In this document: positions 1 through 8,288 of the stretch, in pieces
Layout of the letters: the number at the start of each line of letters is the position of its first letter
Position numbering within the stretch: the stretch's first letter is position 1
Assembly: GCA_947166275.1 (NCBI GenBank)
Contig: CAMVDP010000010.1
Span: 1 to 57,798, forward strand
Direction: 5' to 3'
DNA: 57,798 bases
DNA from: an uncultured Clostridia bacterium
Lineage (GTDB): Bacteria; Bacillota; Clostridia; Oscillospirales; Ruminococcaceae
Translations under genes and position numbers: made by a program
The notes under the pieces: generated by a model
Told to the model about the DNA's origin: nothing
Seen by the model: the letters and a program-made list of their open reading frames with translations, nothing else
Database searches by the model: none

Positions 1-121
1 ATCCGGAAGGACCAACGAGGATAATGAACTCCTTATCCTTGATGTTCATAGAGAAGTCGGAAACCGCAACTACGCCGCCGGGGTAGCGCTTATATATTCC
101 TCTTAATGATAAACTTGCCAT
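1..121 (-). CDS. ABC sugar transporter ATP-binding protein, MsmK/UgpC type (N-terminal fragment)
   Basis: Only the first 40 codons are inside the window; the gene continues past base 1. The start ATG (119-121) follows a strong AGGAGG site. The translation begins MASLSLRGIYKRYPGGVVAV and runs into the Walker A lead-in ILVGPSG, the usual N-terminus of MsmK/UgpC/MalK ATPases, which energise MalF/MalG-type sugar importers in the cytoplasm. Such ATPases are often shared between several importers. The sugar importer genes at 42.8-51.6 kb have no ATPase of this type next to them, so this is a candidate partner. Two copies of an 11-bp motif also found upstream of that cluster lie just upstream (193-203 and 226-236). 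Family call is firm; substrate unknown. Confidence 0.85.
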   Translation of the reverse strand, partial: MASLSLRGIYKRYPGGVVAVSDFSMNIKDKEFIILVGPSG

Positions 122-461
122 TTGGGAACCTCCTGTGTGAGTTTTATTTACTCATATATAATAACAGATATTTCAGTAAAATGTAAGTACCTAAATGCCT
201 AAAATTTTTTTCCCTGCTTTATATAAAATGCCTAAACCGGACAAAACCGACCAAATCGCGCCTGTTTTTTGTAGCATTATCAACAAACAAAGGTGTCGAA
301 AAAGTGATTTTAAAGGCGTTTACGGGCATTTTCAAATTCGGATTTGGTCACTTTGCTTATCACAGCCGATACTTTTTGTATAAATTTCCACATATACTGT
401 ATGGAACGGCAAATCCCGGCACTATATTTTGTTGATTTTGCAGAGAAAAGAGGAGCTTTTT
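122..461. other. Intergenic region with a duplicated 11-bp motif
   Basis: AT-rich stretch between two divergent genes. The sequence AAATGCCTAAA occurs at 193-203 and 226-236, 33 bp apart, about three helical turns. Read towards the minus-strand ATPase both are TTTAGGCATTT, and a third exact copy in the same relative orientation lies at 37887-37897. A weak promoter for the ATPase (CTTACA, 18 bp, TATTAT) may lie between the first motif and the start codon. The short reading frame at 195-383 has no ribosome binding site and was not called. Confidence 0.6.
193..236 (-). promoter_or_regulatory. Two direct copies of TTTAGGCATTT upstream of the sugar ABC ATPase
   Basis: Exact 11-bp repeats at 193-203 and 226-236. 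If transcription of the ATPase starts near base 150, they are centred near -48 and -81, typical positions for an activator. The same word occurs once at 37887-37897, near -82 from the predicted start of the large ABC/DUF5696 cluster. The repeats are seen directly; the role is inferred. Confidence 0.5.
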
Positions 462-881
462 ATGAAAACATCTGCATTAAAAGCGCTGTGCGCGGCAGTC
501 CTTTCGGCGATCATCATCGCTGCCGCATCATGCGGAAAGACCTACCCCGCGCACAGCGAGAAGGATATCGAAAAATTCCTGTCGGAGCACGGCATCGAGA
601 CTGCGGGAAAGTCCACAATCAAGACCGTCACTATCCCCGCTGAATTCGGCGCGGTCTACGAGCGCTACAACGAGCTCCAGAAGCGCCAGGGCTTCGATCT
701 CACGGCTTACCGCTCACGCGAGGCGACAGTGTACACCTTCGGCGTGGTGTCTGTCGATGACAAACATACCGACCTCACAGAGGCACACGTAATGGTGTGC
801 GACGATGCTGTGATAGGCGGAGATGTCTCGTCCTACGCCATTGACGGCGGTATGGATGTGATAATCGGCGACCGTGGATGA
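462..881 (+). CDS. DUF4830 domain lipoprotein
   Basis: A 139-residue secreted protein. The start at 462 follows GAGGAGC at good spacing. The N-terminus is a lipoprotein signal: MKTSAL, a hydrophobic stretch, then AASC with the lipidation Cys near residue 24. The mature part carries the features of DUF4830 (TIPAEFGAVYERYNELQK, QGFDLTAYR, VIGGDVSS near the C-terminus), a small Firmicute domain of unknown function. It ends 5 bp before the convergent rimO stop. No function can be assigned beyond a small outer-face lipoprotein. Confidence 0.75.
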   Translation: MKTSALKALCAAVLSAIIIAAASCGKTYPAHSEKDIEKFLSEHGIETAGKSTIKTVTIPAEFGAVYERYNELQKRQGFDLTAYRSREATVYTFGVVSVDDKHTDLTEAHVMVCDDAVIGGDVSSYAIDGGMDVIIGDRG

Positions 882-886
882 CCGCG

Positions 887-2215
887 TCACAGCATCTTGC
901 CTATCGGGTTGTTGTCTATGATGTCCTTGAACCGTATCCGCACGAACTCACCGGTTTTCAGGCGGCGCTTCGCAGAAAAGTAGATCATGCCGTCGATCTC
1001 CGGAGCATACGACGCATCGCGCCCGAAGTACATTTCAAACAGCCTGTCATATCCCTCGCAGACCACCTCTGTCTCGGTGCCGATGAGTGCCTGCAGAGCT
1101 TCACTGACGCGGACTTCCTGCTGCTCCATGATTATCTCGGCGCGGTGCTCACGCTCACGCTCGTCCACCTGATCCGGGAAGTCCGCCGCAGGAGTACCGT
1201 CCTCCTGTGAATACGCGAAACAGCCGAGCCTGTCGAACTTCACCTCGTTCGCGAACTCCGCAAGCTCGGTGAACTGCGCCTCGGTCTCGCCGGGGAAGCC
1301 TGTGATGAACGTCGTGCGCAGCGTAAGCCCCGGTATGCGTTCACGCAGCTTCTTTATCAGCGCGGTGAGACTTTCTCTGTCGCCGCCGCGTCCCATGTCC
1401 TTCAGTATCTCCGCGTTGCAGTGCTGGAGCGGCAGGTCTATATACTTGCAGATCTTTGGCTCGTCGGCTATCAGGCTTATGAGCTCATCGGTCATGCGCT
1501 CGGGATAGCAGTAAAGCAGCCGTATCCATTTTATGTCAAGCTTCGCAAGCTCCTTCAGCAGGTCTGGCAGCGCAAGGCTTCCGTATATGTCCTCACCGTA
1601 GCGCGTCGTGTCCTGCGCCACAAGGACAAGCTCCTTAACGCCGTCGCTCACGAGCTTTTCTGCTTCCTGTACGATATTCTCTATGGTACGGCTGCGGAAA
1701 CGCCCGCGTATCTGCGGGATCGCGCAGTAGGTGCAGCAGTTGTCGCAGCCGTCCGCGATGCGCAGATACGCATAATGCGAAAGCGTCGTCTGCACGCGGC
1801 CGCCTTCCATGTTATGCGAGGTGTTGTCTCCGAAGTCGATGACACGCTCACCCGCAAGAACGCGCTCGATCGTCTCGACTATCGCATCGTTCCGTCCTAT
1901 GCCGAGCACGCCGTCTATCTCGGGAAACTCGACATCCATCTGCTCCTGATAGCGCTGGGCAAGACAACCCGTGACGATTATCCGCTTGTTTATCCCGTCG
2001 TTCTTGCGGCTTATCGCTTCCATTATCTCCTCGATAGCCTCTTCCTTGGCGCTCGTTATGAACCCGCAGGTGTTTATCACCACCACATCGGCAAGCCCCG
2101 CCTCGGGGACTATCTTATATCCCGCATCGGCGATCTTCGCGAGCATCAGCTCGGCATCGCACTGGTTCTTCGGGCAGCCCAGCGATACCATCCCGACTTT
2201 TGCTTTATCAGCCAT
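887..2215 (-). CDS. rimO: Ribosomal protein S12 methylthiotransferase RimO
   Basis: A radical SAM methylthiotransferase (442 residues) that modifies the conserved Asp of ribosomal protein S12. The N-terminal MTTase domain shows VSLGCPKNQCDAE, NTCGF and TGCLAQRYQ, giving the three Cys ligands of the second Fe-S cluster. The radical SAM core has ADGCDNCCTYCAIPQIRGR with the CxxxCxxC triad. A TRAM-like domain ends the protein. The ATG at 2215 is preferred over a GTG at 2224 because GGAG lies about 10 bases before the ATG. It overlaps the end of the NUDIX gene by 8 bp and is the last gene of a six-gene minus-strand operon. Confidence 0.95.
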   Translation of the reverse strand: MADKAKVGMVSLGCPKNQCDAELMLAKIADAGYKIVPEAGLADVVVINTCGFITSAKEEAIEEIMEAISRKNDGINKRIIVTGCLAQRYQEQMDVEFPEIDGVLGIGRNDAIVETIERVLAGERVIDFGDNTSHNMEGGRVQTTLSHYAYLRIADGCDNCCTYCAIPQIRGRFRSRTIENIVQEAEKLVSDGVKELVLVAQDTTRYGEDIYGSLALPDLLKELAKLDIKWIRLLYCYPERMTDELISLIADEPKICKYIDLPLQHCNAEILKDMGRGGDRESLTALIKKLRERIPGLTLRTTFITGFPGETEAQFTELAEFANEVKFDRLGCFAYSQEDGTPAADFPDQVDEREREHRAEIIMEQQEVRVSEALQALIGTETEVVCEGYDRLFEMYFGRDASYAPEIDGMIYFSAKRRLKTGEFVRIRFKDIIDNNPIGKML

Positions 2216-2918
2216 TGTTCTCACACTCCGTAATGTATTTATCCGCTTTCGTCAGAAGCGCCCTGTCTTCAGGAAAGTTCAGAAGCTCCAACGCCTTGTC
2301 AAACGGCACGAGCCAGTCATCGAGTATCTCCTCCTCCTGTATCACAGGCTTCTGATACTCGTATTTCCCGATGAAGAACACACCCGTCTTGACCGTGTTC
2401 TCGCGGGTGTTGTAGGTGTAGACCTCGCGGAAACTACCGAACTGTACAAAGTTGAGCCCGGTCTCCTCGAATACCTCGCGGTCTGCTGTCTCGCTTTCAG
2501 ACTCGCCGTACTCTATATGGCCCTTCGGGAAGCCGATGTGACCGCTCTCGTTCTTTATGAGGAGGTACATGCGCTCGCCCTCCTTCACGGTGAACATCAC
2601 AGCTCCGCAGGTCTTCTCAAACTTCGGATAGAACACATCGCTATCAAGCATCAGGTCTCCGAGAGCATGGCGCAGATTGCACTCGTAGCAAAGCTCGCTG
2701 CCATACTTGTCCGGTGGCACCATGACCGGTATCTCAACGCCGTCACGGTCTATCACCGCGCACGCCGACGCGGGAAAAACTCCTATATCGTTCGGCGGGA
2801 AACCTACCGCATACATAAGTCTTCCGTGACGGTCACCGACAAAGGTCTCGCCTATGCGCTCACTGAACCTGACTGTCTTGACTTCTCCGTATATCTCAAA
2901 ATCTTTTCTCGGGTGCAT
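2208..2918 (-). CDS. NUDIX hydrolase
   Basis: A 236-residue protein. The C-terminal half carries a complete Nudix box (GHIEYGESESETADREVFEE followed by TGL), matching Gx5Ex7REUxEExGU, so Mg-dependent hydrolysis of a nucleoside diphosphate-linked compound is expected. The N-terminal ~90 residues are a separate region I do not recognise, starting MHPRKDFEIYGEV and containing a Cys pair (CYEC). It is translationally coupled to rimO downstream and lies 4 bp after the aluminium-resistance-like gene. Substrate unknown; possibly house-cleaning. Confidence 0.85.
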   Translation of the reverse strand: MHPRKDFEIYGEVKTVRFSERIGETFVGDRHGRLMYAVGFPPNDIGVFPASACAVIDRDGVEIPVMVPPDKYGSELCYECNLRHALGDLMLDSDVFYPKFEKTCGAVMFTVKEGERMYLLIKNESGHIGFPKGHIEYGESESETADREVFEETGLNFVQFGSFREVYTYNTRENTVKTGVFFIGKYEYQKPVIQEEEILDDWLVPFDKALELLNFPEDRALLTKADKYITECENNG

Positions 2919-2922
2919 ATCC

Positions 2923-4182
2923 TTACCTCTTCAAGTATCCTTTTTCCGCCATTCTCTGCGCAGCCAGCATCACGCCCGTGCGCCCGGTATCGTATGTGAG
3001 CCCGCCCTGCATCCAGACCGCAAACGGTTCACGAAGCGGAGCATCGGCGGAAAGCTCTATCGACGCGCCCATGGTGAACGCGCCCGCCGCCATTATCACC
3101 TTGCTGTCATATCCGGGCATATCCCACGCCTCGGGTGATACGAAGCTGTCTATCGGACTTCCCGCCTGTATACCTTCACAGAACGCTGTGAGCGCTTCCG
3201 GTGATCCGAGCTTTATCGCAGTTATCAGATCGGTGCGCGGCTCGCTGTATTTCGGGAAAGCTTCATAACCAAGCTGTTCAAAGAATGCCGACGCGAACGT
3301 TGCCGTCATGACCGCGTTCTCCACCGCTTCCGGCGCATGGAACAGCCCCATGAACAGGCTTCGGTTCATGCCGAGCGTACAGCCGACCTCCTTGCCCGTA
3401 CCCACTGTAGTGAGACGGTATGCGCACAGCTCCACGAGCTCCCGGCGTCCCGCTATGTAGCCGCCGGTCTCCGCAATGCCGCCGCCAAGGTTCTTTATCA
3501 GCGAGCCTATCACAAGGTCCGCTCCCACATCGCAGGGCTCACGCTCCTCCACAAGCTCGCCGTAGCAGTTGTCCACCATGATCACAGCGTCCTTGTTCAC
3601 ATTGCGCACGGCTTCAACTATCCCTCCTATCTGCGCTATCGTTAGCGACGGGCGCAGACTGTAGCCACGGGAACGCTGGATATACGCTACCTTGCATCCA
3701 GCCGCACGTGCGCGTATGCTTTCAAGGTCGGGGGTGCCATCCGGCAGCAGGTCTATCTGGTCATACCTGACCCCGAACTCCTTCAGTGAACCGCCCCTGT
3801 CCGCGAATATCACCTCGCTCAACGTGTCGTACGGTGCGCCTGTGAGCGCCAGCAGCGTGTCGCCCGGACGCAGTACACCGAACAGCGCCGTAGATATCGC
3901 GTGCGTGCCGTTCACGAAGTTATGGCGCACCAGCGCATCTTCGGCACCGAGCACCCGCGCGAACACTGCGTCAAGCTTGTCGCGCCCGTCGTCGCCGTAA
4001 CCGTAACCTGTCGTGCCTTTCAGATGAAGCTCTCCGACACGCTCTTCTATGAACGCCGAGAGCACCTTTTCACTGTTATGACGGGCTGTCCGTCTTATAC
4101 GCGCAAATACGTCAGCCGCAAGCTCCTCCGCTCTTTCCGCGGCAGCCTCCAGCTCCTTGTCAAATCGGAAATAACAGTCCAT
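2923..4182 (-). CDS. Methionine gamma-lyase family / aluminium resistance-like PLP enzyme
   Basis: A 419-residue fold-type I PLP enzyme of the family annotated as aluminium resistance protein or methionine gamma-lyase family protein. Supporting blocks are GTTGYGYGDDGRDKLD and HNFVNGTHAISTALFGVLRP near the N-terminus, MVDNCYGELVEE with the PLP-binding Asp, and DLVIGSLIKNLGGGIAETGG with the Schiff-base Lys. The ATG at 4182 sits 9 bases from AAGGAG; a GTG at 4186-4188 is too close. It overlaps the upstream GNAT gene slightly. The physiological substrate of this family is unsettled. Confidence 0.85.
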   Translation of the reverse strand: MDCYFRFDKELEAAAERAEELAADVFARIRRTARHNSEKVLSAFIEERVGELHLKGTTGYGYGDDGRDKLDAVFARVLGAEDALVRHNFVNGTHAISTALFGVLRPGDTLLALTGAPYDTLSEVIFADRGGSLKEFGVRYDQIDLLPDGTPDLESIRARAAGCKVAYIQRSRGYSLRPSLTIAQIGGIVEAVRNVNKDAVIMVDNCYGELVEEREPCDVGADLVIGSLIKNLGGGIAETGGYIAGRRELVELCAYRLTTVGTGKEVGCTLGMNRSLFMGLFHAPEAVENAVMTATFASAFFEQLGYEAFPKYSEPRTDLITAIKLGSPEALTAFCEGIQAGSPIDSFVSPEAWDMPGYDSKVIMAAGAFTMGASIELSADAPLREPFAVWMQGGLTYDTGRTGVMLAAQRMAEKGYLKR

Positions 4183-4184
4183 TT

Positions 4185-4931
4185 TCACTGTCTCCTTGTT
4201 TCATTCAGATCATATTTTATCTCTGCGGCCTCACCGCATATCTCAAAGCCCGCGCTCTCATAAAAGCGCCGCAGCCTGTCTTCACATATAAGATAGGTGT
4301 CACAGCCGTCATCGCGCCCGGCAGAGCATACCGCTTTAAGCAGCCGTGTGCCGAACCCTTGTCCGCGCTTCTCCGGAAGAGTGCATACGTAAGATATGTA
4401 CGCCACGCCGTTTGACGCGTACATCCTGACCGCGCACGCCGCTTCTTCGAGCAGATATGCCCGGGCTATATTGTGGCGTGTCATGTGACTTATATCAGTG
4501 TACCATGTTTCGCGGTCAATGTCAAATCCGGTGCGGACGATGTCATATACTTCCCCGGGCGACACATCGGTTTGAAGCTTCCCGATACCGTCATCAAAGG
4601 CAGTACCGCGCATAAGCAGCCTGCGCTCCGCAAGCCCGGTGAGCCCGAGACGCTCCGCCGCCGCGTACTGCATAAGCACGCCCGCGAACTGTCCGCAGGT
4701 AAGGAATGACGTAAGCTCCTCCGCACTGTCGGGGTCGGGGTCTGTGGTGAATGCAGCCACCGCGCTGCCGTAGTAGCTGCATATCACGGCGGTATCGTCC
4801 TGCGCGAAGAAACGGCAGAATCCGTACCCAAAACCGTAACCGTCCGCGTAAGCGCGTATCTTTTCCGTGTACACATCGGGAGTGCCGCTTATCAGGCGGT
4901 ACAGCTCACCGCCGCTCACCGTGCGTATCAC
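4185..4931 (-). CDS. GNAT family N-acetyltransferase
   Basis: A 248-residue protein whose C-terminal third is a GNAT fold. The acetyl-CoA loop appears as VCTLPEKRGQGFGTRLLKAV (R/QxxGxG/A), followed by CEDRLRRFYESAGFE, typical of strand 5 and helix 5. The N-terminal ~140 residues are poorly conserved. The GTG start overlaps the stop of the upstream M42 peptidase in a GTGA arrangement, implying translational coupling. Substrate unknown. Confidence 0.8.
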   Translation of the reverse strand: MIRTVSGGELYRLISGTPDVYTEKIRAYADGYGFGYGFCRFFAQDDTAVICSYYGSAVAAFTTDPDPDSAEELTSFLTCGQFAGVLMQYAAAERLGLTGLAERRLLMRGTAFDDGIGKLQTDVSPGEVYDIVRTGFDIDRETWYTDISHMTRHNIARAYLLEEAACAVRMYASNGVAYISYVCTLPEKRGQGFGTRLLKAVCSAGRDDGCDTYLICEDRLRRFYESAGFEICGEAAEIKYDLNETRRQ

Positions 4932-5962
4932 AGCACCGCAAGCTTCGGCAGCACCGCGCGCGCCGTGTTCAGCGTGGCTTCGACATCTTCAGCCTTCATA
5001 ACGCAGGCAGGGGAGTGCAGATACCTTGTCGGTACGGACAAAGCCATCGTGCGCACACCGCCGATAGCTTTGTGTATCGCGCCGCTGTCGTTGCCGCCGG
5101 CTATGAGCGTTTTGGTCTGGTTCTTAATACCGAGCTCATCTGCGGTATCGCGCCCGAGCCTGTATAGCTCGCGGTCATAGATTGTCGAGCGGTCCATAAA
5201 CGATACCACCACGCCATTTCCGAGCTCGCAGACCCGCTTTTCGTTCTCCGAACCCGCTATATCGCAGGCGGTCGTGGTCTCAAGTACCACGGCGATATCA
5301 GGTCTCACGTTGTATGCCGCGCAGGCTGCGCCGCGGGTGCCGATCTCCTCCTGCACCGTGAACACGAACCATGCGTCATAAGGGAGCTTCTCGTTCAGCA
5401 GCGTCAGCAGCATCGCGCAGCCCGCACGGTCATCGAGAGCCTTGCCCTTGATGAAGCCGTCGCCGAACTCCTCATAGCTGCCGGCAAAGTAGCAGTAATC
5501 GCCCTCACGAACGTATTTCTTTGCTTCCTCGGCGTTCTCCGCGCCGATATCTATCGCAAGATCGGATATCTTCGGCTGCTTTTCACGTTCGTCGGAGTTC
5601 ATGTGATGCAGCGCTTTCGCGGCTATAACGCCGGTAACACCGCTGCGGAACACGACTCTGCGCCCGAACACCACTGCGGGGGAAATGCCGCCCACAGCCT
5701 CGAACTTCAGCCTGCCGTCGTCGGAAATGTGGGTAACGATGAAGCCCACCTCATCCATGTGCGCCGCATACATAACGCGGTTTTTCGGTTCCGCGGCACC
5801 CTTTCTGAACACTATAAGATCGCCTATACTGTCTGTCGAGACTGTACAGTCGGCAGGGATGTGCTGTTTTATGAACTCCCGTACATCAGTCTCGTCACCG
5901 CTGGTACCGCAGAGCTTTGAAAGCTTACCGGTCAGCGCGAAGAATTCACGCATATCAGACAT
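4928..5962 (-). CDS. M42 family metallopeptidase (first of a tandem pair)
   Basis: A 344-residue cytoplasmic glutamyl/deblocking-aminopeptidase-type enzyme. Metal ligands are recognisable: AAHMDEVGF (His), KALDDRAGC (Asp), FTVQEEIGTRGA (Glu pair, catalytic base and ligand) and RYLHSPACV (C-terminal His). The ATG at 5962 sits 7 bases from GGGAGGT and overlaps the stop of the other M42 gene. The two paralogues differ enough to suggest heteromeric assembly or different peptide preferences rather than a recent duplication. Confidence 0.92.
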   Translation of the reverse strand: MSDMREFFALTGKLSKLCGTSGDETDVREFIKQHIPADCTVSTDSIGDLIVFRKGAAEPKNRVMYAAHMDEVGFIVTHISDDGRLKFEAVGGISPAVVFGRRVVFRSGVTGVIAAKALHHMNSDEREKQPKISDLAIDIGAENAEEAKKYVREGDYCYFAGSYEEFGDGFIKGKALDDRAGCAMLLTLLNEKLPYDAWFVFTVQEEIGTRGAACAAYNVRPDIAVVLETTTACDIAGSENEKRVCELGNGVVVSFMDRSTIYDRELYRLGRDTADELGIKNQTKTLIAGGNDSGAIHKAIGGVRTMALSVPTRYLHSPACVMKAEDVEATLNTARAVLPKLAVL

Positions 5963-6980
5963 CGCTCTCACCTCCCGTTATAAATGCTGCCATTAACCTG
6001 CCTACTGCCTTGATATCCTCGGTATCCACTATCTCGACAGGAGTGTGCATGTATTTCAGCGGTATGGATATAAGTCCTGTGCGTATGCCGCCGTGCTGTA
6101 CAGAGATATGGTCGGCATCCGTGCCGGTTTTGCCGCCCATGACCTCGTACTGACAGGGAATAGCCTTATCCGCTGCAAGCTTTTTCAGCTCCTCGGTAAC
6201 ACCGCGGTCAAGCACCGGCGAAATGCCTATCATAGCGCCCTTGCCCATGACGCCGCAGTCCTGCTTATTGTCATCGGATGTGTACGCGAAGCTCACATCT
6301 GTGGCGAGCACTACATCCGCGCTGCTGCGAAAGCCCCCGATATCGGCTCCGCGGCTGCCGGTCTCCTCCTGTGAAGCGAACAGCACCTCGATGTTGTACG
6401 CGAGCGGTTTTCCTTTGGTGAGCTCCAGCGCGTACAGCACCGCCGCGACTCCCGCACGGTCATCGAGAGCCTTCGATGTCACGCGCGTGCCGCACAGCTT
6501 CGCAAGCGTATTATCTATGGTCACGCGGTCACCGGGTGAGATGTGCTTTTCGGCGCTCTCACGGTCGGTGAAGCCCGCGTCTATCGCGATATCCTCGGTC
6601 TTCATGGTCTTCGAGCTGTCCGATGCGACATGCGGCGGGAGCGTGCATATCACTCCGCGGATATCGCCGCCGACGGTATGCACAGTAACGGTCTGCGCAG
6701 CGTACAGCCTCCGGTCGGTGCCGCCGCAGTTCCCAACGCGCAGAAACCCGTCCTCGCCGATATATGTCACTATAAAGCCTATCTCATCTATGTGCGCTTC
6801 GAGCATCACAGTGGGTCTGCCGTTTCCGCGCTCGCCTATGAACCCGCTCACACAGCCGTATTTATCCACTGCGGCATCCTGCGCATACTGCGACAGAAGC
6901 TCCCGTGCCGTCTCTGCGGCACAGTCCTCCGCACCCGATACTCCCGCTGCCGCACAGAGCCGTTCAAGCATCTTTTCCAT
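5955..6980 (-). CDS. M42 family metallopeptidase (second of a tandem pair)
   Basis: A 341-residue paralogue of the downstream gene and first in the operon. The metal-binding set is complete: EAHIDEIGFIVTY (His), SKALDDRAGV (Asp), FASQEETGSRGA (Glu pair), GTDADHISV and KYMHTPVE (His). These enzymes trim N-terminal residues from short peptides in the cytoplasm as tetrahedral dodecamers. A promoter at 7088-7116 and a structured leader precede it. Confidence 0.92.
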   Translation of the reverse strand: MEKMLERLCAAAGVSGAEDCAAETARELLSQYAQDAAVDKYGCVSGFIGERGNGRPTVMLEAHIDEIGFIVTYIGEDGFLRVGNCGGTDRRLYAAQTVTVHTVGGDIRGVICTLPPHVASDSSKTMKTEDIAIDAGFTDRESAEKHISPGDRVTIDNTLAKLCGTRVTSKALDDRAGVAAVLYALELTKGKPLAYNIEVLFASQEETGSRGADIGGFRSSADVVLATDVSFAYTSDDNKQDCGVMGKGAMIGISPVLDRGVTEELKKLAADKAIPCQYEVMGGKTGTDADHISVQHGGIRTGLISIPLKYMHTPVEIVDTEDIKAVGRLMAAFITGGESDV

Positions 6981-7022
6981 TTCTTCCGTCCTTTCGGATA
7001 TCCTGTATCCCCATGTATTATG

Positions 7023-7059
7023 TGCGCCTTTCCTTCGCGTCCGGCGGGAGAAAGGCGCA
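7023..7059 (-). promoter_or_regulatory. Stem-loop in the leader of the M42 peptidase operon
   Basis: TGCGCCTTTC (7023-7032) pairs perfectly with GAAAGGCGCA (7050-7059). It lies between the promoter at 7088-7116 and the first gene at 6980. No T-run follows in either direction, so it is not an ordinary terminator; an mRNA-stabilising or regulatory leader is possible. No riboswitch class was recognised. Confidence 0.45.
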
Positions 7060-7087
7060 GCTGACGCCGAATAAGGTCTTGTTTTAT

Positions 7088-7116
7088 ATTATAACATTCT
7101 TACGGATATTTTACAA
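7088..7116 (-). promoter_or_regulatory. Sigma-A promoter of the M42-rimO operon
   Basis: On the minus strand TTGTAA, a 17-bp spacer, then TATAAT. Transcription would start near 7080 and read the six-gene operon ending with rimO at 887. Confidence 0.75.
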
Positions 7117-7156
7117 GTGCAAATACAGCGTCGAATGACAAATTTTTGTAAAGTGC

Positions 7157-7185
7157 TTGAATTATAAAGAAGCGTGTGCTATACT
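7157..7185 (+). promoter_or_regulatory. Sigma-A promoter of the small Nif11-like gene
   Basis: TTGAAT (7157-7162), 17-bp spacer, TATACT (7180-7185), about 35 bp upstream of the start codon at 7221. Confidence 0.75.
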
Positions 7186-7220
7186 TACTTATATAGTATA
7201 GAGATAAGAGGGGGATCGCT

Positions 7221-7439
7221 ATGAAAACATACCGGCAGTTTCTTATAGATACACATAACGACGCTGCACTTGGCGAGTCCATAAACAATGAAATGAAGGA
7301 ACTCGAAAAGCTTTACCCAGATAAAACAGACCGTGAGCTGCTCACTATTGCTGCAAAAGCGCACGGTTACAGTTTCAACGTCCTCGATGTGCTCAACACA
7401 AAGATCGTAGTGACAAAAACCGGCAGTCAGAACAAATGA
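7221..7439 (+). CDS. Small protein, possibly Nif11-like
   Basis: A 72-residue protein that is a complete single-gene unit: promoter at 7157, AGGGGG ribosome binding site, and a strong terminator 10 bp after the stop. The sequence FLIDTHNDAALGESI followed later by ELLTIAAKAHGYSF resembles the Nif11 domain pattern (hydrophobic FL start, a central DxxL, and iAxxxGY/F near the end). There is no double-Gly leader cleavage site and no modification enzyme nearby, so a RiPP precursor role is not supported. Family placement is tentative. Confidence 0.6.
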   Translation: MKTYRQFLIDTHNDAALGESINNEMKELEKLYPDKTDRELLTIAAKAHGYSFNVLDVLNTKIVVTKTGSQNK

Positions 7440-7449
7440 ACCTGATCAG

Positions 7450-7486
7450 AAGCCCGTGAGCTGAAAAAGCTCGCGGGCTTTTTTTT
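7450..7486 (+). terminator. Rho-independent terminator
   Basis: AAGCCCGTGAGCT pairs with AAGCTCGCGGGCTT and is followed by eight T residues. It closes the small gene at 7221-7439. Confidence 0.92.
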
Positions 7487-7515
7487 GCATAAATTCCGCT
7501 TTTATGGCAAAAATA
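7487..7515 (+). promoter_or_regulatory. Candidate sigma-F promoter of the M23 peptidase gene
   Basis: GCATA (7487-7491), a 14-bp spacer, then GGCAAAAATA (7506-7515). This fits the known sigma-F pattern GYATA ... GGNNANAWTR. B. subtilis spoIIQ, which encodes an M23-domain protein, is a sigma-F gene, so the promoter type agrees with the product. Sequence match is direct; sigma-F use is inferred. Confidence 0.6.
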
Positions 7516-7563
7516 CTTCCAAACGGCAAGCAAATCAGCCTGTCATAAGAAAGGAATAGTAAA

Positions 7564-8283
7564 ATGAGAAAAGCAAGATTTTCAAACGGAGTACGCGGTA
7601 AGGGCTTCGCAGCGGCACTCGTGCTGAGCCTTTGCGCAGTGGGGCTTTCGACATACGCGGCGTACAGCGGTGCCAGCAGAAGTATAAGCTCTGCCCAGGA
7701 CGATACCCGCGATGACGGCGTATTCATTTTCACCGAACCCGCCGCAACAGTCAACGCCGAGCGCTATGACATACTCAAAGAGCCCGACGCGCAGATCGCC
7801 GACGAGACCACTGCCGCTGCCGTACCTGCCGATATCACCGCCGACGGTACGGAAACAGGACTGTTCTTCAAGTCCCCCAAAACCATGCCGATCGCCGATG
7901 CAAAAGTCATCAACCCATACAGCGGCGGCGAGCTTGTCAAAAGTGAGACCCTCGGAGTCTGGAAGACCCACGACGGCGCAGACCTCGCAGCTCCCGTCGG
8001 TACCGCAGTCTCCTCCATGATGAATGGTACCGTGAGCGAGGTGAAGAAAGATCCTCTCTGGGGCGTCTGCGTCATCATCGACCACGGTGATAATGTCATC
8101 GGCCATTACTGTAACCTCGATGAGAACGTCCGCGTCAAAGCCGGTCAGAAAGTCGCTATGGGCGAGATCATCGGTCAGGTCGGTAACTCCGCCGATGCCG
8201 AGTGCAAGCTCGAACCACATCTGCACTTCGGTGTCACTGTAGGCGGCGCGTGGACTGACCCGATAAAGTACGTTGAGTCCTGA
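7564..8283 (+). CDS. M23 family metallopeptidase, SpoIIQ-like
   Basis: A 239-residue membrane-anchored LytM-type protein. It begins with a basic stretch and one transmembrane segment (about residues 15-34), followed by a low-complexity linker and a C-terminal M23 domain (about 115-235). The HxxxD motif is present (KTHDGADLAAPVG) and so is HLHFG, so the Zn-binding site looks intact. It sits directly upstream of the spoIIA operon and behind a sigma-F-like promoter, which favours SpoIIQ, the forespore partner of SpoIIIAH during engulfment. A general cell-wall M23 hydrolase is the alternative. Confidence 0.75.
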   Translation: MRKARFSNGVRGKGFAAALVLSLCAVGLSTYAAYSGASRSISSAQDDTRDDGVFIFTEPAATVNAERYDILKEPDAQIADETTAAAVPADITADGTETGLFFKSPKTMPIADAKVINPYSGGELVKSETLGVWKTHDGADLAAPVGTAVSSMMNGTVSEVKKDPLWGVCVIIDHGDNVIGHYCNLDENVRVKAGQKVAMGEIIGQVGNSADAECKLEPHLHFGVTVGGAWTDPIKYVES

Positions 8284-8288
8284 AAATA

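Noticed and set aside
195-383. 62-codon plus-strand frame upstream of the DUF4830 gene
   Set aside because: No ribosome binding site, and it overlaps the repeated regulatory motifs; composition is not protein-like.
1421-2999. Long plus-strand frames opposite rimO and the NUDIX gene
   Set aside because: The minus-strand genes have complete family motifs; the plus-strand frames do not.
7023-7059. Riboswitch in the M42 operon leader
   Set aside because: A single perfect stem-loop is present, but none of the conserved aptamer cores I know could be found.
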